A stretch of DNA of 62,097 bases from Mucilaginibacter sp. (lineage in GTDB: Bacteria > Bacteroidota > Bacteroidia > Sphingobacteriales > Sphingobacteriaceae), in assembly GCF_025362475.1 (NCBI RefSeq), contig NZ_JANYGH010000011.1, positions 1 through 62,097 of the forward strand, read 5' to 3'. Made by a program: the position numbers and the translations under genes. Position 1 is the stretch's first letter. The number at the start of each line of letters is the position of its first letter. Of the stretch, positions 7,531-16,503 are shown piece by piece. Under the pieces are notes generated by a model. The model worked only from the letters and a program-made list of their open reading frames with translations. It was not told where the DNA came from and did no database searches.

Positions 7531-7821
7531 ATGGATAAGTTAAAGAAATTCGGACTGATGGAAAAAATTGTCCATGAATTAGAGGATTTGAAGAATAGCC
7601 AGCAGGCCATTATCACCAAGCTTGCCAAAATTGAAGTTGACAATATAGAGTTAGGCGATAAGAGACTGGAGAGAGACCTGCCCGACATGCATCAACGTGT
7701 AGCCGATAACCTGGACACTATTGCAAGCATCCTGCAAGATTTTGCCACCCAAACAGACACCTTTAGCGATAAGAACAATATCGCGGCATTAAAGGAACAG
7801 GACGCTATCGACAAATTGTAA
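7531..7821 (+). CDS. Hypothetical helical protein, 96 aa
   Basis: Small, highly charged, almost entirely helical protein with heptad-like spacing of Leu/Ile (LMEKIVHELEDLKNSQQAIITKLAKI, then LDTIASILQDFATQ), suggesting a coiled coil. There is no signal peptide, membrane segment or Cys. I do not recognise the family. It is a single gene with its own terminator (7821-7858), divergent from the TPR gene. The ATG at 7531 follows an AT-rich leader without a clear Shine-Dalgarno. Codon usage is like the neighbours, supporting a real gene. Confidence 0.7.
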   Translation: MDKLKKFGLMEKIVHELEDLKNSQQAIITKLAKIEVDNIELGDKRLERDLPDMHQRVADNLDTIASILQDFATQTDTFSDKNNIAALKEQDAIDKL

Positions 7822-7858
7822 AAAAAGTAAATCCCCGGAAACGGGGATTTACTTTTTT
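7821..7858. terminator. Bidirectional hairpin terminator
   Basis: A 17-bp perfect stem (7821-7837 with 7842-7858) is closed by a GAAA tetraloop, with an A-run on one side and a T-run on the other. It serves the 96-aa gene on the plus strand. It also overlaps the last codons of the convergent minus-strand gene, encoding its Lys-Lys end. Confidence 0.9.
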
Positions 7859-8553
7859 GCGGATTTTTCGGCTTCTTTCTGTCTGTTATGATTGTATTTC
7901 CTTATTGCTTTAAAATATTTTTTTTGTTGAATATCTTTTAAAGCATCAATATCATCACCTACAATCTCCTTTAAATTTTCTTCATTATATTTAACGATGG
8001 GGCCATCATCATGTAGTTGGATTCCAACAACCAGACTCTGATTATAGTATTCCTCACTTAAACATGAATAAACATTAATATCGCCCGATATTACCTTGAA
8101 CATCCAACAAGAGTCTTTAGCAATACCTTTCCAAATTTTTTCCACAGTATTACTTTTAAAAGCAAATCTGGGATCAGGAACTAAAGCAAAGCCAATACGT
8201 TCAATGCCAAGAGTTTGATCAGGATAGATTTTTTGATTTCTGTTCGAATCACTTCTTGGCAGATTTTTATCTACATAAAGCAAGTAAGTTTTATGGGTAG
8301 CTTCGTCGGTTAAAATCCGTGAATCTATCTCCTTCCGGCTACCATCTGCCATGGTTGCAAAAAACTTATGTTTGAAGTTAAAATCACCCCTATTGAGCAT
8401 CATCATCATGCTCATCCTGTTCATCATGTTAATGCTCATCTGTATGCTCTGATTACTTACCATTGCATTTATTGCTGCCATATTCTGGGCCAACGATATT
8501 TTCCCGGCCAAAACAATTAAAAGGACTAAAATATATTTAAAAACAGGTTTCAT
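7849..8553 (-). CDS. Secreted hypothetical protein, 234 aa
   Basis: Signal peptide MKPVFKYILVLLIVLAGKISLA (cleavage near residue 22, before QN). A methionine-rich helix follows (MSINMMNRMSMMMMLNRG, about residues 38-55), then a soluble domain with a single conserved-looking Cys pair (KDSCWMFKVISGDINVYSCLSEE). I do not recognise the family. It looks like one of the numerous secreted proteins of Bacteroidota with unknown role. The 3' end is embedded in the terminator at 7821-7858. Confidence 0.75.
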   Translation of the reverse strand: MKPVFKYILVLLIVLAGKISLAQNMAAINAMVSNQSIQMSINMMNRMSMMMMLNRGDFNFKHKFFATMADGSRKEIDSRILTDEATHKTYLLYVDKNLPRSDSNRNQKIYPDQTLGIERIGFALVPDPRFAFKSNTVEKIWKGIAKDSCWMFKVISGDINVYSCLSEEYYNQSLVVGIQLHDDGPIVKYNEENLKEIVGDDIDALKDIQQKKYFKAIRKYNHNRQKEAEKSAKK

Positions 8554-8868
8554 CGTGATTATTCAGGTATGCTAATATATGACTTGAAAAGCATATAAAG
8601 AATATACATTACATAAGCATTAAAACAAAATCGCGGTTCCCGTTAGCAAACCAGGTGTTTATTAATTGGCTGTATGGGGCTGGCCAACCCTTTATACGCG
8701 CAAAACGAATTTGGCGCAAGGCTTCTTCTTTATCCCTATAGCATTTGGCTAAATGAGAATTTACGGAATTTTAGAATTAACAGAATGACTAATTAAAGCC
8801 TCAATATTCTGTTACCCATATAGCTTTTTCAAAATCATCTCCTTTAGTTAGCACTTAGGAGACTCTCC
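8554..8868. other. Gene-free stretch, 315 bp, with coding remnants
   Basis: The stretch lies between two leftward genes for secreted proteins. No intact gene is present. Two minus-strand open fragments look like protein but lack starts, and are described in the separate pseudogene entry. An AATTCTGTTAATTCTAAAAT-type repeat lies between them at about 8757-8787. Confidence 0.5.
8609..8856 (-). pseudogene. Possible decayed coding remnant
   Basis: Two open fragments without start codons lie on the minus strand. One (about 8806-8856) reads VLTKGDDFEKAIWVTEY then stop. The next (8609-8755) reads from HLAKCYRDKEEALRQIRFARI to NTWFANGNRDFVLMLM then stop. Residue composition is protein-like, and the latter looks like a C-terminus. 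They are separated by a short AT-rich repeat with stops. I cannot name a parent family; it may be chance. Confidence 0.3.
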
Positions 8869-9885
8869 TTACTGATATTGTATATATATCGGACTTGGCT
8901 TTAAAGCCAATACCTCTTTGGGTGTAAGCATCCTATGCGGAACATTCTTTATATCGTTTTTATAAAACAACTTAAATCCTGTAAACTGTACCGGTTCGCC
9001 GGCAACGAAGTATTTATAGGTACCTTTTTTCAACTCGGGGCCACCCCAGCCATCCATATCCATTATAAACTGTACATCGTTGCGTAGTTTAATATCCTGG
9101 TAATTGGTTACCATGCGTTTGGTAAAGCGGTGAACCACAAACATTTTGGGAGGCAGGTTATATTTTTTTACCAGCGAACTCAGATAGCCTGATACATAAT
9201 TGATATCGTCGGCATCAAAGGTACCAATACGTTTGCCCGGCAAACTCCCCTCTTTCATAGAAAATTCAGGGTCGATGCCAAAATGGACATTGGGCATTTT
9301 CAAATATTTTTCCAATAATGGTAACTCTGTTTGTACTGTGCTAAACCCTACCTGGATGTCCAAAAAAACCAAAGCATTCATGCTCTTCGCCATGTCAATC
9401 ACTTTATCTATCTGGCTAAAAGGCATCCTTAGGTTGTGCAATCCATTCCTGCCGGCATCGGCCTGGGCGGTTACACAAATGTAGTGCAGGGCGGGGATTA
9501 CAGGGGTAAGCGTATCTGCTTGTTCCCAGTTTTTACATTCGGCTTTTAATTTGGCCATCATCACCTTGGGTTCAAACTCGCCCAGTATACCCATGTTTTT
9601 AGAATACATATTACCATAAAAGGCAACAATGCGGTTAAAAGGCAAAATAGCGCCAGGAAGCGGTACCGGCGATTTTTTAACCGGCCATTTACCGGTTTTA
9701 TCACCATTGGCCAAATTCTTCATCAATGAATCATACCGCATGGTATCAATCATAGCTACACTTTTCAGCGTAGTATCTTTTTTACTTAGGCCGGTAGCAT
9801 TATTAGCGTAAGCTTTATTTAATGAACCTGATAAAAAAACAGCCGTAACTGCCAAAAATGTAAATACCGCTGTAATCCTTCTCAT
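8869..9885 (-). CDS. Secreted protein, probable TIM-barrel fold, 338 aa
   Basis: Signal peptide in MRRITAVFTFLAVTAVFLSGSLNKAYA (cleavage near 27). The mature part has alternating strands and helices with PFNRIVAFYGNMYSKNMGILGEF, ALHYICVTAQADAGRNG, NALVFLDIQVG, VHFGIDPEFSM, FVVHRFTKRMV and QFIMDMDGWGGP. Each strand ends in acidic or polar residues, as in glycoside-hydrolase-like TIM barrels. The acidic strand ends (IDPE, MDMD) could be catalytic, but no GH family can be named. It lies just downstream of the Hsp70 gene on the same strand with 22 bp between. Confidence 0.7.
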   Translation of the reverse strand: MRRITAVFTFLAVTAVFLSGSLNKAYANNATGLSKKDTTLKSVAMIDTMRYDSLMKNLANGDKTGKWPVKKSPVPLPGAILPFNRIVAFYGNMYSKNMGILGEFEPKVMMAKLKAECKNWEQADTLTPVIPALHYICVTAQADAGRNGLHNLRMPFSQIDKVIDMAKSMNALVFLDIQVGFSTVQTELPLLEKYLKMPNVHFGIDPEFSMKEGSLPGKRIGTFDADDINYVSGYLSSLVKKYNLPPKMFVVHRFTKRMVTNYQDIKLRNDVQFIMDMDGWGGPELKKGTYKYFVAGEPVQFTGFKLFYKNDIKNVPHRMLTPKEVLALKPSPIYIQYQ

Positions 9886-9907
9886 CTATAAAATTAAGTA
9901 CTGTATA

Positions 9908-11764
9908 TTATTCAATACTCTTACCACGCATTGCCGTACTTATCGCCTGATCCATCAGTCGTTCGGCAAAGGGGCGGGTGTATTCATTTATTTCATCTAT
10001 ATTTTTCAGTATCAAATCCTTATCGCCTGTAGCAATAGCATCTTTTAATGATGCCAGGTGCTTATTGGTCTGTTCGGTTTCATCTGCTGATACATAGCTG
10101 CCGTTCTTTTGCAAAAACCGCTCCACGGTGTAAATCATCTGCTCGCCTTCGGTACGGGCTTCTATCAGCATGCGCTGACTTACATCGTCTTTAGCGTGGG
10201 TTATGCTATCCATCAGCATTTGTTCTACCTGCTCATCGGTAATACCATAGGTAGGTTTTACTTCCACTTCTTGCTTTACGCCAGAACGTAGTTCAATAGC
10301 CTGTATGGTTAATATACCGTCGGCATTCAGCAAAAAGTTAATATCAACCTTAGGGAAGCCGGCCGGCATGCTGGGGATACCTTTGAGGTTAAACTCAGCT
10401 AATTTACGGTTCTCTTTAATCAGGTCGCGTTCACCCTGGTAAACAGCTATTTTCATATTTACCTGGCCATCAATGGAGGTAGTATACTGCCTGCCGCCTT
10501 TAGTTGGCACTTTACTGTTACGTGGGATAATTACATCCATCAAGCCGCCCATGGTTTCGATACCCAAAGAAAGCGGGGTAACATCAAGCAGTAAAATATC
10601 TTTACGGTTACCGGCCAAAATATCAGCCTGGATGGCAGCGCCCAAGGCAACTACCTCATCTGGGTTAAGCTCATCATGCACCGGGCGACCGAAAAACTCT
10701 GCCACCATTTTCTTAACCAATGCTGTGCGGGTTGATCCGCCAACCATTACTACTTCATCAATCTCCTGTATGGTAAGCTTGGCATCCTTTAACGCGTTTT
10801 GGCAACTGGTAATGGTTTGCTGCACTTTAGGCATAATTAGCTGCTCAAAAGTATTCCTATCAAGCGTACACCATATCTCTCCTATCTTTTCGTTAAACAG
10901 GCTTTGGTGAGCAAAGGCTTTTTTGGCCTCTTCGGCTTTAAGACGCAGTTGCTGTGCCAGTTCGTTATTGGCAATTATTTCGGCTTTGTTAAGGTTATTC
11001 TTTTCTATCCAGTAATCAACTATGATCCTGTCGAAGTCATCACCGCCTAAAAAGGTATCTCCATTGGTTGCCAATACCTCAAATATGCCATTCTGGATCT
11101 GCAGGATGGAAACATCAAAGGTACCACCGCCCAAATCATAAACGGCTATGGTTTTGGTTTCTTCGGGATCAAGGCCTATGCCATAAGCTAAACTGGCGGC
11201 TGTAGGCTCGTTCACGATGCGTAAAACATCCAATCCGGCCAATTTACCGGCATCGCGGGTTGCCTGGCGTTGTGAATCGTTAAAATATGCAGGAACGGTT
11301 ATCACCGCACGGTTCACCGGGGTTTTAATGGCGTGCTCGGCACGTGCCTTCAATTCTTTTAGTATCAGGGCCGATAACTCTATCGGTGTATAAAACTTAT
11401 CGCCTACTTTTATCTTAACCAGGCTTTCGGTATCATCATCAATAACTTTGTACGAGAAAAAGTCTTTGTAATTTTCGATATCATGATAACTACGACCTAA
11501 CAAGCGCTTTACAGAAAAAACGGTATTCTGCGGATCGGTAATTAGATAATCCTTGGCCTCGTTACCTACAAGCACATCACCCGTTGGGCCAAAATGCACC
11601 ACTGAAGGCACCAGGACACCCCGGCCTAAATCGTTTATTACCTGCGGATTTTTATCAGGATTGATGAACGCCACCAACGAATTGGTGGTACCCAAATCAA
11701 TACCTACAATAATATCTTCCTTTTGTATAGAACCTGTTGCCAGGTTGATAGAAACTTTAGCCAT
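9908..11764 (-). CDS. hscA: Hsp70 chaperone, HscA type, 618 aa
   Basis: ATP-dependent Hsp70 chaperone that in the HscA branch helps transfer Fe-S clusters from the IscU scaffold. Nucleotide-binding motifs are GIDLGTTNS (21-29), [34 protein letters not shown] and the VGGSTR loop. The substrate-binding domain begins at [17 protein letters not shown]. Assignment to HscA rather than DnaK rests on the length (about 615-620 against about 640), the N-terminal extension before IVGIDLG, the [14 protein letters not shown] segment and the lack of a DnaK-type C-terminal tail. No isc/suf or hscB genes are adjacent, so the specific role is inferred. Confidence 0.85.
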   Translation of the reverse strand: MAKVSINLATGSIQKEDIIVGIDLGTTNSLVAFINPDKNPQVINDLGRGVLVPSVVHFGPTGDVLVGNEAKDYLITDPQNTVFSVKRLLGRSYHDIENYKDFFSYKVIDDDTESLVKIKVGDKFYTPIELSALILKELKARAEHAIKTPVNRAVITVPAYFNDSQRQATRDAGKLAGLDVLRIVNEPTAASLAYGIGLDPEETKTIAVYDLGGGTFDVSILQIQNGIFEVLATNGDTFLGGDDFDRIIVDYWIEKNNLNKAEIIANNELAQQLRLKAEEAKKAFAHQSLFNEKIGEIWCTLDRNTFEQLIMPKVQQTITSCQNALKDAKLTIQEIDEVVMVGGSTRTALVKKMVAEFFGRPVHDELNPDEVVALGAAIQADILAGNRKDILLLDVTPLSLGIETMGGLMDVIIPRNSKVPTKGGRQYTTSIDGQVNMKIAVYQGERDLIKENRKLAEFNLKGIPSMPAGFPKVDINFLLNADGILTIQAIELRSGVKQEVEVKPTYGITDEQVEQMLMDSITHAKDDVSQRMLIEARTEGEQMIYTVERFLQKNGSYVSADETEQTNKHLASLKDAIATGDKDLILKNIDEINEYTRPFAERLMDQAISTAMRGKSIE

Positions 11765-11784
11765 TACTTTTACTTAACAAACCG

Positions 11785-11792
11785 CAAATGTA
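11785..11792 (-). promoter_or_regulatory. Putative -7 element for hscA
   Basis: On the minus strand this reads TACATTTG, a match to the Bacteroidota -7 consensus TAnnTTTG, 21 bp upstream of the hscA ATG. No convincing -33 TTTG is seen at the right distance. Confidence 0.35.
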
Positions 11793-11880
11793 CTTAGTTT
11801 TGACTGATGCAGTGTCTTTTCAATCTCTAATTATTAAATTCAGGTAAAAGGGGCTATGATTGTCTCTTAATGATTTAGTC

Positions 11881-11976
11881 TGAACCGGGATTAAACGGAT
11901 TTATCAGATGTGTTGGATTTTGATTTGCATCCTTTAAAAATCCAATAATCCAAAAAATCTGTTTAATCCAGGTCCA
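11881..11976. repeat. Imperfect intergenic inverted repeat
   Basis: The left arm (TGAACCGGGATTAAACGGAT) and right arm (AATCTGTTTAATCCAGGTCC) are near-complementary across about 96 bp, with a second pair of inner arms TTGGATTTT/AAAAATCCAA. It lies between hscA and the MFS gene. It resembles the trpS-proximal repeat at 27208-27362 in its GAACC outer ends. Confidence 0.7.
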
Positions 11977-11981
11977 AACAA

Positions 11982-13298
11982 TTACGCTACAACAGCTTCC
12001 ACAACCTTTGCTTTCTTTTCAAAAACCAGCAGCGACAATAACAGCAAAAAGCCGATCACAAAAAAACCATCCAGCACCAATGCAGAATCGCGCATTTCGT
12101 GAGTTATAGCCTCCACAAAACCAAAGGTGAATAAGCCTACCACAATGGATAGTTTCTCGGTAACATCATAAAAACTGAAGTATGATGCGGTATCAGGGAT
12201 ATTTTGTGGAATATATTTGGAATAGGTTGACCTTGATAAGGATTGAACAGCCCCCATAACAATCCCTACAAATACTGCTGCCACATAAAATTGGTGGGCA
12301 TTGGCAATAAAGTAAACTCCGGCGCATATTACACACCAAACAGCTACTATAACCGATAAGGTTTTTATGTTACCATATTTTTCGGATGCTTTTGCTGTAA
12401 TAGCGGCGCCGATGATGGCCACTACCTGTATGATCAAAATAATAGTGATCAGGTCTTCATCGGGCATTTTAAGCTCTTTGGCAGCAAAATTGGCCGCCAC
12501 CAGCATAATGGTTTGCACTCCTACGGAGTAAAAGAAAAATGCGGGTAAAAACCGTTTCAACAAAGGAAGTTGTTTCACCCGTTTAAAAACCTTGGCCAGC
12601 TCTTTAAACCCACCGGTAAATACATTGTACTCATGTGAACCTGCATTTGGCACACCTTTTGGCAGCAGGTAAAACGGAATCAGCGAGAAACCTATCCACC
12701 ATAAGGCCACGATGAGAAATGATAACCGGGCCGAAAAATCTTCGGTTATACCTAACCATTTGTGCCCCAATACAAATACAAAACAAAGTATTTGCACTAC
12801 AATACTACCTGCAAAGCCATATATAAAACCCTTGGCACTTACGGCATCCTGCCTATCAACGGTCGCTATCTGGGGCAGATAGGAGTTATAAAACACAAAG
12901 CCACCACAATAGCCAACAGAAGCCAAGCCGAAACAGATCATACCAAACTCAAAGGTTTCCATCTTAAAAAAGAACAAACCAAAACAAGCAAGTGTACCCA
13001 GCCAGGTAAAAAGCTGCATGTACAATTTTTTATGGCCTTTATAATCTGCAATAGATGTTAATATAGGCAGGAGCACTACAATAATGAGGTATGAGAGCCC
13101 GAGAATATAATTAGACAAAACCGTGTTCACATATTTATGCCCAAAGAAGGACACCATCCCACCCGGATTTTTATCCTGGGTAATACCCACATAGTAAGCC
13201 GGGAATATGGTAGATGTGATCACCATATTGTATGACTGGTTGGCCCAATCAAACATAGCCCAGGCCCAGATAGTTTTTTTATCGTTTTTTTCTTTCAT
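11982..13298 (-). CDS. MFS transporter, UMF1 (Atg22-like) family, 438 aa
   Basis: Inner-membrane carrier with about 12 hydrophobic segments. The N-terminus IWAWAMFDWANQSYNMVITSTIFPAYY is characteristic of the UMF1/Atg22-like branch of the major facilitator superfamily; yeast Atg22 is a vacuolar amino acid effluxer. The cytoplasmic loop after helix 6 is basic, and GAVQSLSRSTYSKYIP is another hallmark of the family. The substrate is unknown in bacteria. It is a single gene between two inverted repeats (11881-11976 and 13304-13489) and ends at an Ala/Val-rich tail. Confidence 0.88.
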   Translation of the reverse strand: MKEKNDKKTIWAWAMFDWANQSYNMVITSTIFPAYYVGITQDKNPGGMVSFFGHKYVNTVLSNYILGLSYLIIVVLLPILTSIADYKGHKKLYMQLFTWLGTLACFGLFFFKMETFEFGMICFGLASVGYCGGFVFYNSYLPQIATVDRQDAVSAKGFIYGFAGSIVVQILCFVFVLGHKWLGITEDFSARLSFLIVALWWIGFSLIPFYLLPKGVPNAGSHEYNVFTGGFKELAKVFKRVKQLPLLKRFLPAFFFYSVGVQTIMLVAANFAAKELKMPDEDLITIILIIQVVAIIGAAITAKASEKYGNIKTLSVIVAVWCVICAGVYFIANAHQFYVAAVFVGIVMGAVQSLSRSTYSKYIPQNIPDTASYFSFYDVTEKLSIVVGLFTFGFVEAITHEMRDSALVLDGFFVIGFLLLLSLLVFEKKAKVVEAVVA

Positions 13299-13303
13299 TG
13301 TAA

Positions 13304-13489
13304 AGGTGAGTGGTTGATTAAGTGAGTGGTTGATTAGGTTGATTGAGTGAATAGTTGATATCGTTCTGAATCAGAATTTTCCGAATTAAAAAAATCGATA
13401 TTGAATTAACATCTTAAAATTTTAAAATCGGATAATCTTTAAATTAACTCAACCACTCACCTAATCCAACCAATCAACTACTCACTCCT
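13304..13489. repeat. Nested inverted repeat between MFS and SDR genes
   Basis: The left arm (13305-13350) holds two copies of GAGTGGTTGATTA. The right arm (13446-13487) holds the complement (CCACTCAC, CCAACCAATCAACTACTCAC). The centre has TTCTGAATCAGAATT and TTAAAATTTTAA. Together they fill the whole intergenic space. Confidence 0.75.
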
Positions 13490-13493
13490 AAAA

Positions 13494-14303
13494 TTACTTA
13501 ATCCCGTAATGATCGTTCATTAGTTTCACGAATATGGGGCCGGGTAAAATGGCCTTAAGAGTAGGCACAATGGTTTGGCCTATAGCCCCTACCAGGTAAC
13601 TATGCGCGGGTTTTGATTTGGCTACTATTTTGCAGATCTGCGCGGCCAGTTTATCCGGACTTGCACCTATGCTTTCGTCCTTTTCCATGGCAGCTACAGC
13701 AGCATCAAATTCTTTTTTAAGCTGATCATTTTTCAGGGTGAACGGAAGTTTTTCGCGATTGCCTGTAAAATCGGTTTTGAAATCGCCAGGGTTTACTACC
13801 GATACCTTAACGCCTGTATTTTGTAACTCCATGCGCAAACTTTCAGAGTATCCTTCAATAGCAAATTTTGATGCACTGTATAATCCCTGGTATGGCAAAC
13901 CAAACAGGCCGGCCAATGAGCCGATGTTAATCACCAATCCTTGTTTTTTTTCTATCATGCCCGGTAAAACGGCGCTGCTTACCCGTACTACACCAAAAAA
14001 GTTAACCTCAAATTGTTTTTTTGCAGCATCAACAGGCATCGAGTACAGGGGCCCGGTGATACCATTACCTGCATTATTAACCAATACATCTATCTTGCCT
14101 TCGGCCTTAATAATTTTATCGATAGCCGCGTTTACAGATGCATCATCGGTAACATCCATTTGCAGTGGATTAAATGATACGCCGGATATGCGTTTAATAT
14201 CTCGTGTTGTACCATAAACCGTATGCCCTTCGGCTGCCAAAGCTGTGGCTGTGGCCAAACCTAATCCGGATGATGCCCCTGTTACAAGAATTACTTTTTT
14301 CAT
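13494..14303 (-). CDS. Short-chain dehydrogenase/reductase, 269 aa
   Basis: Classical SDR NAD(P)-dependent oxidoreductase. Rossmann glycine motif TGASSGLG (8-15), NNAG (76-79), catalytic Ser129 in NIGSLAG, and the YSASK pair Tyr142/Lys146 are all present. Arg34 after the second strand (YGTTRD) suggests NADP(H). The PGDFKTDF segment after the catalytic helix is typical of SDRs annotated as oxidoreductases of unknown substrate. It is a single gene, divergent from the secreted HExxH protein at 14549. The physiological substrate cannot be read. Confidence 0.9.
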   Translation of the reverse strand: MKKVILVTGASSGLGLATATALAAEGHTVYGTTRDIKRISGVSFNPLQMDVTDDASVNAAIDKIIKAEGKIDVLVNNAGNGITGPLYSMPVDAAKKQFEVNFFGVVRVSSAVLPGMIEKKQGLVINIGSLAGLFGLPYQGLYSASKFAIEGYSESLRMELQNTGVKVSVVNPGDFKTDFTGNREKLPFTLKNDQLKKEFDAAVAAMEKDESIGASPDKLAAQICKIVAKSKPAHSYLVGAIGQTIVPTLKAILPGPIFVKLMNDHYGIK

Positions 14304-14497
14304 TTTTTAAATAGTGATTGAATATTTTAAGTGTTGAATTATTCTATGCAGGGAATAATTTTATAAAACTATAAAATTATAACTGTTACCCGATAATGGA
14401 TGTTAAATAAAAACAACGGAAACAAAACTACCCACCAAAATCAATAAATATATTTAAGACAATGTTATTTTCCTGTTTATTTTTCTGATTACTTGGT

Positions 14498-14505
14498 TAT
14501 ATTTG
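14498..14505 (+). promoter_or_regulatory. Putative -7 element
   Basis: TATATTTG matches TAnnTTTG, 43 bp upstream of the ATG at 14549. A GTTTA near 14475-14479 is a weak -33 candidate. Confidence 0.35.
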
Positions 14506-14548
14506 AATAAAATAGATAAAACGTTTTACCAAATCACCTTTTCATTAT

Positions 14549-15481
14549 ATGACAAAAATCAAGTACGCGCTCGTTGGTTTGTTTTTAGGCGGCATTTCCC
14601 TGGCATACGGCAAAAATGAGCCTTTGAAACAAATTCACCCACAACAAAACATGGCAGATACGGCCGGCATCCCGCCCCTTAAGTGGCAGGAACACTGGTT
14701 TGAACATAAACAACTATTAACACGGGTATTTTATGATGATAATGTAGCCGTATATTATGATGACGATGTAAACCGCAGCATTACCTGGCCTTTTAAAATA
14801 ATGGCTGATGTATGGAAGTATACCAAAAAAACATACGGCAAGTTTGGCAGTGACGAGCGGCTATTTGTTATTTTTCATTCGGGCAAATATGGCGGCGGCC
14901 ATCCGGCTTCTTATTTTGATGATAGCCATGATAACCGTAACGTGATAGATGTTGGCCTGGGCGATCTTAATGCCTGGATGGAACCTAACGGCAACAACAT
15001 CCGGATTCCGGTACATGAAGTTGGGCACATTGTTGAAGGGGCATCAAAGGGCATCAAAAACTCTCCTTCTTTTCCGCTTTGGGGCGATAGTAAATGGATG
15101 GAAATTTATATTTATGATGTACTGAAAGCACTTGGTAGTAATGATGAGGCAGTGGCTATATACCAGCAGATGCAAACCGCTAAGGATAATTTTCCCCGCC
15201 CTGGTACGCAGTGGTTTAAAAACTGGTTCTACCCTATTTATAGTCAGCACGGCGGCAAGGCAGTTTTAAACCGGTATTTTGAACTACTGGCTGCCAACTT
15301 CCCCAAAAACGGCAAAGAATACAGCCGCGACCTTAACTATGGCGAGTTTATCCACTTTTGGAGCGGTGCAGCCGGGGTGAACCTTAAAGCACAGGCAACC
15401 ATCGCCTTTGGATGGCCCGACGAATGGGAAAAAGAGTTTAAACAAGCGCAAAAGGATTTCCCTAATGTGAAGTATAAATAA
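14549..15481 (+). CDS. Secreted protein with HExxH zinc-peptidase motif, 310 aa
   Basis: Signal peptide MTKIKYALVGLFLGGISLAYG (cleavage near 21). An HEVGH motif (156-160) in RIPVHEVGHIVEG is the standard zinc-binding and catalytic helix of zincin metallopeptidases. A downstream helix with KWMEIYIYDVLKALG offers a Glu that could be the third ligand (gluzincin type). The C-terminal half is Trp/Tyr/Phe-rich (NWFYPIYSQHGGKAVLNRYFELLA), resembling peptidases of the basic-secretory-protein kind, but I cannot assign a family. It ends just before the duplicated terminator at 15510-15545. Confidence 0.75.
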   Translation: MTKIKYALVGLFLGGISLAYGKNEPLKQIHPQQNMADTAGIPPLKWQEHWFEHKQLLTRVFYDDNVAVYYDDDVNRSITWPFKIMADVWKYTKKTYGKFGSDERLFVIFHSGKYGGGHPASYFDDSHDNRNVIDVGLGDLNAWMEPNGNNIRIPVHEVGHIVEGASKGIKNSPSFPLWGDSKWMEIYIYDVLKALGSNDEAVAIYQQMQTAKDNFPRPGTQWFKNWFYPIYSQHGGKAVLNRYFELLAANFPKNGKEYSRDLNYGEFIHFWSGAAGVNLKAQATIAFGWPDEWEKEFKQAQKDFPNVKYK

Positions 15482-15491
15482 TACCCCTACT

Positions 15492-15600
15492 CTACACCTA
15501 TGTTTAACAAAAACGCCTGAGATCTTTACAGAAATCAGGCGTTTTAATTTATGGCTGTAAATGCTTATTACATTTTATTCCTTGGATCTGCTTTTGTTTT
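15492..15600. repeat. 109-bp direct repeat, left copy
   Basis: About 95% identical (5 mismatches in 109) to 16395-16503, 903 bp away in the same orientation. It contains a terminator hairpin followed by a copy of the last codons of the DPP4-like gene (minus strand: KADPRNK, then Met and stop). All mismatches cluster near that truncated coding end. The two copies flank the DUF4259-like gene. Confidence 0.92.
15510..15545. terminator. Hairpin terminator, left duplicate
   Basis: An 11-bp stem AAAACGCCTGA/TCAGGCGTTTT with a 14-nt loop ends the secreted HExxH gene. An identical hairpin occurs at 16413-16448 in the other repeat copy. Confidence 0.85.
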
Positions 15601-16279
15601 ATTTAGGCATGTATATTACATTTACCGCATCGCCGCAATAATAAGCAGTATCACGTTTCATGGTAAAATCTATTCCTCTATCATGTACGACCTCTAAGGT
15701 TTGACTATCTATCCATTGTGCAGAAATAACTTTTCCCTGAGCGCTATAATACAGAACAGAGCCTCCCCCTGTTCTCCATTGCATAATTGAGCTTGTTTGA
15801 ATATATTTTCCATTAGAATATTCTTTATTGATTTCAAATGTTTTTAAGCCGTCTGGCGCAATAATATTAACAAGGCAAATGCATTTAAAATCAAACTTCT
15901 TCCTAACTCTTCTTTTTGGTTTATCTTTAATCTGAGTGATCTTTTTTAAAAAGCTATCGAGTACGACTTTTCTCTTACTAAGCAATCCAGCATCTGCACC
16001 TAACCTTTCCCAAACTTCCAGGTCCTGATCTTTAAGAATAATCTGTTTTACCCTACTTAAAATTTGACCGTCCTGAGTTTTTGTTTCCCATTGTGCTAAT
16101 GCAAGCGCAAACAAAGCATTATTTTGAGTATCTGAGTCTTCAAATTCCCCATTAAACATTTCAATAACCTGCTTTGAAACATAATCTGGATATTGACCTT
16201 GATTATAAAGGTCATAGAAATTTGAGTAAACATCAAGAAATGTATCATTGCCGTTGATTGCAGTATTCCAGGTTCCCAT
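15599..16279 (-). CDS. DUF4259-like protein, 226 aa, inserted gene
   Basis: The N-terminus MGTWNTAINGNDTFLDVYSNFYDLYNQG matches the pattern of DUF4259-type proteins (G-T-W-x-x-G-x-F/ND). The N-terminal half is helical, followed by a basic KPKRRVRKKFDF segment and a beta-rich C-terminal domain (IMQWRTGGGSVLYYSAQGKVISAQWIDSQ). Its biochemical role is unknown. Some proteins of this sort sit in polymorphic-toxin or immunity neighbourhoods, but no toxin is here. It is noticeably more AT-rich than its neighbours and lies precisely between 109-bp direct repeats, which suggests recent acquisition. Confidence 0.75.
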   Translation of the reverse strand: MGTWNTAINGNDTFLDVYSNFYDLYNQGQYPDYVSKQVIEMFNGEFEDSDTQNNALFALALAQWETKTQDGQILSRVKQIILKDQDLEVWERLGADAGLLSKRKVVLDSFLKKITQIKDKPKRRVRKKFDFKCICLVNIIAPDGLKTFEINKEYSNGKYIQTSSIMQWRTGGGSVLYYSAQGKVISAQWIDSQTLEVVHDRGIDFTMKRDTAYYCGDAVNVIYMPK

Positions 16280-16394
16280 TAATTTGATATAATTTTAAAA
16301 GCAATATAAAACAAAAAAGGCAAGGTCTAGCCCGCCTCTTCGATATAAAAACTTTTTACTATTTACGGCCAGATACCCAAATTCTGGTAAGATA

Positions 16395-16503
16395 CTACAC
16401 CTATGTTTAACAAAAACGCCTGAGATCTTTACAGAAATCAGGCGTTTTAATTTATAGCTGTATATCCTTATTGTATTTTATTCCTTGGATCTGCTTTTGT
16501 TTT
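16395..16503. repeat. 109-bp direct repeat, right copy
   Basis: This is presumably the original copy, because it includes the intact 3' end of the DPP4-like gene (16468 onward, ending NKIQ-stop) and its terminator. See the left copy at 15492-15600. Confidence 0.92.
16413..16448. terminator. Hairpin terminator, right duplicate
   Basis: Same 11-bp stem as 15510-15545. It ends the DPP4-like gene on the minus strand. Confidence 0.85.

Noticed and set aside
9908..11764. DnaK as the main chaperone
   Set aside because: Length, N-terminal extension and the [14 protein letters not shown] region fit HscA better; there is no dnaJ or grpE neighbour either.
15599..16279. Toxin-immunity pair or defence island
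   Set aside because: Only a single DUF4259-like gene is present, without a toxin, secretion marker or second defence gene; only the insertion itself is supported.
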